From: Lishizhenia sp033720595
GTDB taxonomy: Bacteria; Bacteroidota; Bacteroidia; Flavobacteriales_D; Crocinitomicaceae
NCBI RefSeq assembly: GCF_033720595.1
Contig: NZ_JAWWCF010000047.1
Span: forward strand, 1-17,771
Direction of reading: 5' to 3'
Length of the DNA stretch: 17,771 nucleotides
The notes below the pieces were generated by a model that was given only the letters and a program-made list of their open reading frames with translations, had not been told where the DNA came from and did not search any database. A program made the position numbers and the translations under genes. Within the stretch, counting starts at the first letter, position 1. Each line of letters starts with the position of its first letter. Shown here piece after piece: positions 14,020-17,771 of this stretch.

Positions 14020-14752
14020 ATAGCTTATAATTCAATAAATCTAAATCTAATAATTTGTGGAAGTAACTTCTTTTTAAATGACTTTCTAAAAGTTTTAGAT
14101 GTTCAATTCTATGACAATCCGTTCCTGCTAAATCCACAAGTTTATTGTCTATTAACAACTCTGCTTGCTTTTTAATGTGTGGACCATAATGTCCGGTTAA
14201 AGAGTTTAAGTTAACTTGTATCAGTACGCCTTTTTCTCTTAATTCCCTCGCCTTTTCTACCGATCCGTGGTAGTATAAATAACGTTCGAAATGTGCAAGA
14301 ACTGGTGTGTAACCTTTGGTTTGTAATTGAAAAATTAGCGCATCAATTCCCATAGGTTCGTTGGTGAAACTAAACTCAAAGAGTACGTGATTTCCTGCCC
14401 ACGTTAATACATCATCATTGTCAATTCTTTCAATAAAAGTCTCATCAAAGAAGTATTCTGCTGCAACCTCTACTTGTATATCTAGATTTGTTTTCTCCAA
14501 TTCATCTAATAACACATTGTAAGCATCTGTAATGCTTTTAGTTGTGTTAGGGTAGAGGTCTGTGTAAACGTGCGGGGTGGTTATTATTCTATCGTATCCT
14601 AATTCCTTGAATTTTGTTAACATACCTATGGATGCATCTACATTTTGTGCACCATCATCTACTCCTGGTATTAAATGGCTGTGTACATCTATGCCCAAAC
14701 GCGATAGATCGACAGGAGTTTTTGCTTCTTTCTTCTTAAATAATGAAAACAT
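14018..14752 (-). CDS. CpsB/YwqE-type PHP tyrosine phosphatase
   Basis: This 244-residue PHP-domain metal-dependent phosphatase is of the kind that removes phosphate from tyrosine kinases controlling capsule or exopolysaccharide chain length. The metal ligands are all present: His24 and His26 in DVHSHLIPGVDDG, Asp32, His61 in TTPHVY, Glu99 in AAEYF, His154 in LAHFERY, and Asp212 and His214 in AGTDCHR. The length fits the family. It is the last gene of the minus-strand sugar operon, 20 bases after rfbB, and its stop lies in the bidirectional terminator. No partner Wzc-type kinase is in this window, so the substrate is inferred from family and context. The ATG gives a short basic leader (MFSLFKKKEAK) before the domain. 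Confidence 0.92.
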   Translation of the reverse strand: MFSLFKKKEAKTPVDLSRLGIDVHSHLIPGVDDGAQNVDASIGMLTKFKELGYDRIITTPHVYTDLYPNTTKSITDAYNVLLDELEKTNLDIQVEVAAEYFFDETFIERIDNDDVLTWAGNHVLFEFSFTNEPMGIDALIFQLQTKGYTPVLAHFERYLYYHGSVEKARELREKGVLIQVNLNSLTGHYGPHIKKQAELLIDNKLVDLAGTDCHRIEHLKLLESHLKRSYFHKLLDLDLLNYKL

Positions 14753-14772
14753 AATTCAAATTTTTTAAGTAG

Positions 14773-15828
14773 CTAAGATTCGTATTGATTCGTGTAGTAT
14801 TCTTGATAGTCTCCTGAAATAATGTTTTCAGTCCACTCTCTATTGTTCAGATACCAGTCTACTGTTTTTTCTAATCCTTCTTCAAACTGTATACTTGGCG
14901 TCCAGCCTAATTCTTTCTCCAGTTTAGAAGCATCAATGGCGTAACGTTTGTCATGACCAGCTCTATCTGTAACGAATTTGATAAGCTTTTTAGAACTGCC
15001 CTCTGGTCTACCAAGTTTGTGATCCACAATAGATATCAAAGCATGAACTAAGTCTATATTGGTCCATTCATTCAATCCACCAATGTTATACGTTTCACCT
15101 AATCTTCCTTCGTGGAATATTTTATCAATTGCAGCCGCATGGTCTTCAACCCATAACCAATCTCTGATGTTATCACCTTTTCCGTAAATCGGTAAATCCT
15201 TTTCTTGTACAATGTTGTTAATCATTAAAGGAATTAACTTTTCAGGGAATTGATGGCTCCCGTAATTGTTCGAGCAATTCGAAATTTTTACCGGTAAACC
15301 ATAGGTGTGATGATAGGCCATTACAAAGTGATCTGAAGAAGCTTTCGATGATGAATAGGGACTTCTTGGATCGTATGCTGTAGTTTCGCTAAATAGACCT
15401 TCAGCACCTAAAGAACCATATACTTCATCTGTTGATATATGGTAGAATAAGCGGTCTTTAGCACCAGCCCATTTTTCTTTGGCAATATTCAAAAGGTTTA
15501 CCGTTCCCACAACATTTGTCATTACAAATGCCATAGGACCAGAAATACTTCTATCTACATGCGACTCAGCCGCAAGATGAATAATATCAGTGATATAAAA
15601 ATTAGAAAACACTTTTTCAAGATCTGAAAGTTCACAGATGTCTCCTTTTACAAAGGTGTAGTTGTCTGCATTTTCAAGGTCTTTTAGATTGTTTAAATTT
15701 CCAGCATAGGTCAATGCATCAAAATTAATGATGTGATATTCTGGGTAATTGTTTACCAATCTACGTACAAGGTGAGAACCGATAAAACCGGCTCCACCTG
15801 TAACTAATATGTTTTTCTTGTAATCCAT
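14773..15828 (-). CDS. rfbB: dTDP-glucose 4,6-dehydratase
   Basis: This 351-residue extended SDR enzyme turns dTDP-glucose into dTDP-4-keto-6-deoxyglucose, the branch point for rhamnose and for amino-deoxysugars. It has NAD-binding TGGAGFIGSH (10-19), the family-specific HLAAESHVDRS (84-94), the active-site Thr133-Asp134-Glu135 in STDEVYG, and Tyr158 with Lys162 in YSSSK. FPEKLIPLMI and RDWLWVEDH (222-230) are also typical. The length matches RfbB/RmlB. Its start follows the stop of the upstream dehydrogenase with no gap (TAAATG). Neither RmlA nor RmlC/D is in the window, so which final sugar is made cannot be told. Confidence 0.95.
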   Translation of the reverse strand: MDYKKNILVTGGAGFIGSHLVRRLVNNYPEYHIINFDALTYAGNLNNLKDLENADNYTFVKGDICELSDLEKVFSNFYITDIIHLAAESHVDRSISGPMAFVMTNVVGTVNLLNIAKEKWAGAKDRLFYHISTDEVYGSLGAEGLFSETTAYDPRSPYSSSKASSDHFVMAYHHTYGLPVKISNCSNNYGSHQFPEKLIPLMINNIVQEKDLPIYGKGDNIRDWLWVEDHAAAIDKIFHEGRLGETYNIGGLNEWTNIDLVHALISIVDHKLGRPEGSSKKLIKFVTDRAGHDKRYAIDASKLEKELGWTPSIQFEEGLEKTVDWYLNNREWTENIISGDYQEYYTNQYES

Positions 15829-16866
15829 TTATTTACCGAAAGTCATTTGTTCGTTGCGTTTCTCGTAAATGCGCTCAATGATTTCCACTACTTTCAAACC
15901 TTCTAAAGCATTTGTTGTAGCTGTAGTTCTACCTTTTAAAGTGTCTACAACATTATTAATGATGTAGTGGTGATTGGCAGCAGACCCTTTGTATGCTCCG
16001 TAGTCATTTCCAGGGTTTGTTGGTGCCAATTCAGGCATTTCATATCCTGCTATATTACAAACTTCAACTTCGTTCATATATTGTCCACCTATCTTAACAG
16101 ATCCTTTTGAACCTATAATGGTCATAGAACTTTCTAAGTTTTGATTAGCAACCGCAGTAGAATAGTTTAATGATCCCATTCCTCCATTGATAAAGTCAAA
16201 ACTTACAAATCCAGAATCTTCAAAATCTGTAGAATCTTGATGCGTAAAATCGGCAAATTTTCCTTGAATGTTTTCTATATCTCCAAATAACCAGTACATG
16301 ATGTCAATGAAGTGTGAGAATTGCGTGAAAAGTGTACCACCGTCTAAATCTTGTGTTCCTTTCCATCCTCCAGCTTTATAATAGCGGTCGTCTCTGTTCC
16401 AATAGCAGTTCAACTGAACCATGTGTATATCACCAAGAGTCCCGTTAGAAACGATTTCCTTGATCCATTCAGAGGGCGGAGAGTAACGGTTTTGCATTAC
16501 GCAAAATACTTGTTTAGACATTTGTAAAGATTTGAAAATTATCTTCTCACAATTGTCTTTGCTCAGTCCCATAGGTTTTTCACAAACAACATGGTATTTA
16601 TTTTCTAATGCCTTGATAGATTGCTCAGCATGTAGACCGTTAGGTGTACAGATATTTACAACATCAATCTCTATATTAGCTGCTAATAGCTCATCTATAG
16701 AAGAAAAGAAAGGAACATCGAAATGCTCTGCATCACATGCCTTTTGATCTCTAACATCTACTAATGCTACTAATTCTGCCTCCTCATTTCGTCTAATCAT
16801 TTCTGCATGGCGTTTTCCGATATGCCCTGCACCAATAACAGCGAATTTTATTATATCCTTACTCAT
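15829..16866 (-). CDS. wbpB: Gfo/Idh/MocA oxidoreductase, WbpB/WlbA-like
   Basis: This 345-residue NAD-dependent dehydrogenase is of the type that oxidises the 3-hydroxyl of UDP-N-acetylglucosaminuronate, the step before 3-amination in diacetamido-uronic acid synthesis. The Rossmann loop is GAGHIG (12-17). CTPNGLHAEQS (73-83) and EKPMG with Lys97 are the family motifs, and the block CYWNRDDRYY (154-163) plus DGGTLFTQFSHFID (175-188, with His185) is typical of the WlbA branch, unlike inositol or glucose-fructose enzymes. Its ATG lies inside the 3' end of the acetyltransferase gene (8-base overlap), which strengthens the pairing. The dehydrogenase and aminotransferase of the same pathway are not in the window. 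The sugar assignment is from family and context. Confidence 0.88.
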   Translation of the reverse strand: MSKDIIKFAVIGAGHIGKRHAEMIRRNEEAELVALVDVRDQKACDAEHFDVPFFSSIDELLAANIEIDVVNICTPNGLHAEQSIKALENKYHVVCEKPMGLSKDNCEKIIFKSLQMSKQVFCVMQNRYSPPSEWIKEIVSNGTLGDIHMVQLNCYWNRDDRYYKAGGWKGTQDLDGGTLFTQFSHFIDIMYWLFGDIENIQGKFADFTHQDSTDFEDSGFVSFDFINGGMGSLNYSTAVANQNLESSMTIIGSKGSVKIGGQYMNEVEVCNIAGYEMPELAPTNPGNDYGAYKGSAANHHYIINNVVDTLKGRTTATTNALEGLKVVEIIERIYEKRNEQMTFGK

Positions 16867-17434
16867 TTATTTTTGTAACAGTATGATTATCTAATTTGTA
16901 TTTTTCCTTACTTTCTGGACACGTTGCTATTCCTTCATGATTAAATTCAAGACGATGTCCGTACTCACTCATCCAACCTATTTGTTTAGCTGGATTTCCA
17001 ACAACTAACGCGTAAGCTGGAATATGTTTGGTTACTACGGCACCTGCTCCAATAAAAGCAAATTCTCCAATATCATGGCCACAAACGATAGTTGCATTTG
17101 CACCAATAGAAGCACCGCGTTTAACCCTAGTTCTTTCGTATTGTCCTCTTCGGTTTACCGCACTTCTGGGATTGGTAACATTTGTAAAGACCATAGAAGG
17201 ACCTAAAAACACATCTTCTTCACAGATAACGCCCGAGTAGATAGAAACGTTGTTTTGGACCTTACAGTTCTTTCCTAAGGTAACATCAGGTGATACCACA
17301 ACGTTTTGACCAATGTTACAGCCTTCTCCCAGGGTAGCATTATTCATGATGTGGGAAAAGTGCCAAATTTTAGTTCCTTTTCCAATCGCAGCTCCTTCGT
17401 CAATTACTGCTGTTTCATGTGCGAAGTAATCCAT
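16859..17434 (-). CDS. wbpD: WbpD-like UDP-sugar N-acetyltransferase (left-handed beta helix)
   Basis: This 191-residue acetyltransferase is built of hexapeptide repeats (AAIGKG, ATLGEG, VTLGKN, ASIGAN and so on, residues about 13-145). It probably acetylates the 3-amino group of UDP-GlcNAc(3NH2)A using acetyl-CoA. FLGPSMVFTNVTNPRS (76-91) contains Asn85, in the position reported important in WbpD/WlbB, and GAGAVVTKHIPAYALVVGNPAKQIGW fits the CoA-binding end. The C-terminal piece (WMSEYGHRL...TCPESKEKY) has the spacing of a zinc knuckle with only one cysteine left. The start lies one base after the stop of the SDR gene. FdtC/QdtC-type dTDP-sugar acetyltransferases, which would fit the nearby rfbB, are the main alternative. 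Confidence 0.88.
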   Translation of the reverse strand: MDYFAHETAVIDEGAAIGKGTKIWHFSHIMNNATLGEGCNIGQNVVVSPDVTLGKNCKVQNNVSIYSGVICEEDVFLGPSMVFTNVTNPRSAVNRRGQYERTRVKRGASIGANATIVCGHDIGEFAFIGAGAVVTKHIPAYALVVGNPAKQIGWMSEYGHRLEFNHEGIATCPESKEKYKLDNHTVTKINE

Positions 17435-17435
17435 A

Positions 17436-17771
17436 TTAGTTGATGTATTTTTCGAAATTGTTATGTTCTTTTTTATACAGTTTTTCTTCGGGTAGGTCTT
17501 TGAAATACGCGTAGGTTCTTTTCAATCCTTCCGACCTGTCTATTTTTGGTGACCAGTCAAGTATTTCTTTGGCTTTACTAATATCTGGCTGACGTTGTTT
17601 TGGATCGTTTACAGGAAGTTCTTTATAGATTACTTTTTGGGTAGTTCCTGTTAATTGAATGATTTCTTCCGCAAAATCGCCAATGGTGATTTCATCTGGA
17701 TTTCCAATGTTTACAGGTTGTGCGTAGTCAGAATGAAGCAAGCGAACAATTCCCTCTACTAAATCATCTAC
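17436..17771 (-). CDS. UDP-glucuronate decarboxylase-like SDR, C-terminal part only
   Basis: This is the last 111 residues of an extended short-chain dehydrogenase; the gene runs off the right edge of the window. On the minus strand the frame is open from base 17771 and reads VDDLVEGIVRLLHS, the conserved segment before PVNIGNPDEITIGDFA (25-40). Then DPKQRQPDISKAKEIL and DWSPKIDRSEGLKRT follow, an end very like UDP-glucuronate decarboxylase (UXS), which makes UDP-xylose. The TTG at 17741 is an internal leucine codon, not a start. The Rossmann and YxxxK parts are missing, so other NAD-dependent epimerases/dehydratases remain possible. It is the first gene seen of the minus-strand sugar operon, one base before the acetyltransferase. 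Confidence 0.85.
   Translation of the reverse strand, partial: VDDLVEGIVRLLHSDYAQPVNIGNPDEITIGDFAEEIIQLTGTTQKVIYKELPVNDPKQRQPDISKAKEILDWSPKIDRSEGLKRTYAYFKDLPEEKLYKKEHNNFEKYIN

Noticed and set aside
17024..17240. Two plus-strand ORFs in the acetyltransferase gene
   Set aside because: They are antisense to a well-supported hexapeptide-repeat protein, with no family resemblance and no upstream signal.
1..17771. CRISPR arrays, tRNA or rRNA genes, insertion sequences, prophage or integrase genes
   Set aside because: Reading both strands I saw no regularly spaced repeats, no cloverleaf-like gene and no transposase or integrase motif. The polysaccharide genes are not flanked by repeats.

Overview
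The window looks like chromosome from a low-GC member of the Bacteroidota, most likely a flavobacterium-like lineage. The signs are a secreted protein with a Por/T9SS C-terminal sorting domain, a MutS2 without the usual Smr tail, almost no Shine-Dalgarno sequences in front of clear start codons, a TAnnTTTG-type -7 promoter element, and a lipoprotein with the cysteine-framed GCTxPxAxNY...DGSC motif common in this phylum. The species cannot be fixed from the sequence. I see no tRNA, rRNA, CRISPR array, transposase, integrase or attachment site.

Layout. (1) Bases 1-4403, plus strand: the end of a polysaccharide operon. It holds a glycosyltransferase cut by the window edge, a GT4 glycosyltransferase, an O-antigen ligase/polymerase-type membrane protein and an ExoA-like GT2, joined by overlaps or a 4-base gap. 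(2) Bases 4404-7221, minus strand: a tightly packed run of a small lipoprotein, a PF05618 retropepsin-like protein (RimB type), RimK and an M14-type aspartoacylase/desuccinylase. The junctions are TAA-5 nt-ATG, TAAATG and TAATG. This is a plausible write-and-erase system for glutamate (or similar) ligation and is the most interesting part of the window. (3) Bases 7292-9418, minus strand: mutS2. (4) Bases 9564-10937: an unrecognised two-helix membrane protein (plus) that overlaps tail-to-tail with a small one-helix protein (minus), which lies downstream of an ECF-like sigma factor (minus). (5) Bases 11105-12985, plus: a 626-residue T9SS cargo protein with a strong terminator, followed by fabD (13091-13972), which ends at a palindromic bidirectional terminator. 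(6) Bases 14018-17771, minus strand: a second polysaccharide operon. In transcription order it holds a UDP-glucuronate-decarboxylase-like SDR (cut by the window edge), a WbpD-like N-acetyltransferase, a WbpB/WlbA-like dehydrogenase, RfbB and a CpsB/YwqE-type PHP phosphatase.

How they fit together. Regions 1 and 6 both serve surface glycan: region 6 makes nucleotide sugars (a diacetamido uronic acid and dTDP-4-keto-6-deoxyglucose) and carries a phosphatase that may control export, while region 1 transfers sugars and ligates or polymerises the chain. Housekeeping genes (mutS2, fabD) and the RimK cassette lie between them. No gene-free stretch exceeds 300 bases; the longest are about 145 (9419-9563) and 167 (10938-11104) bases, both between divergent genes.
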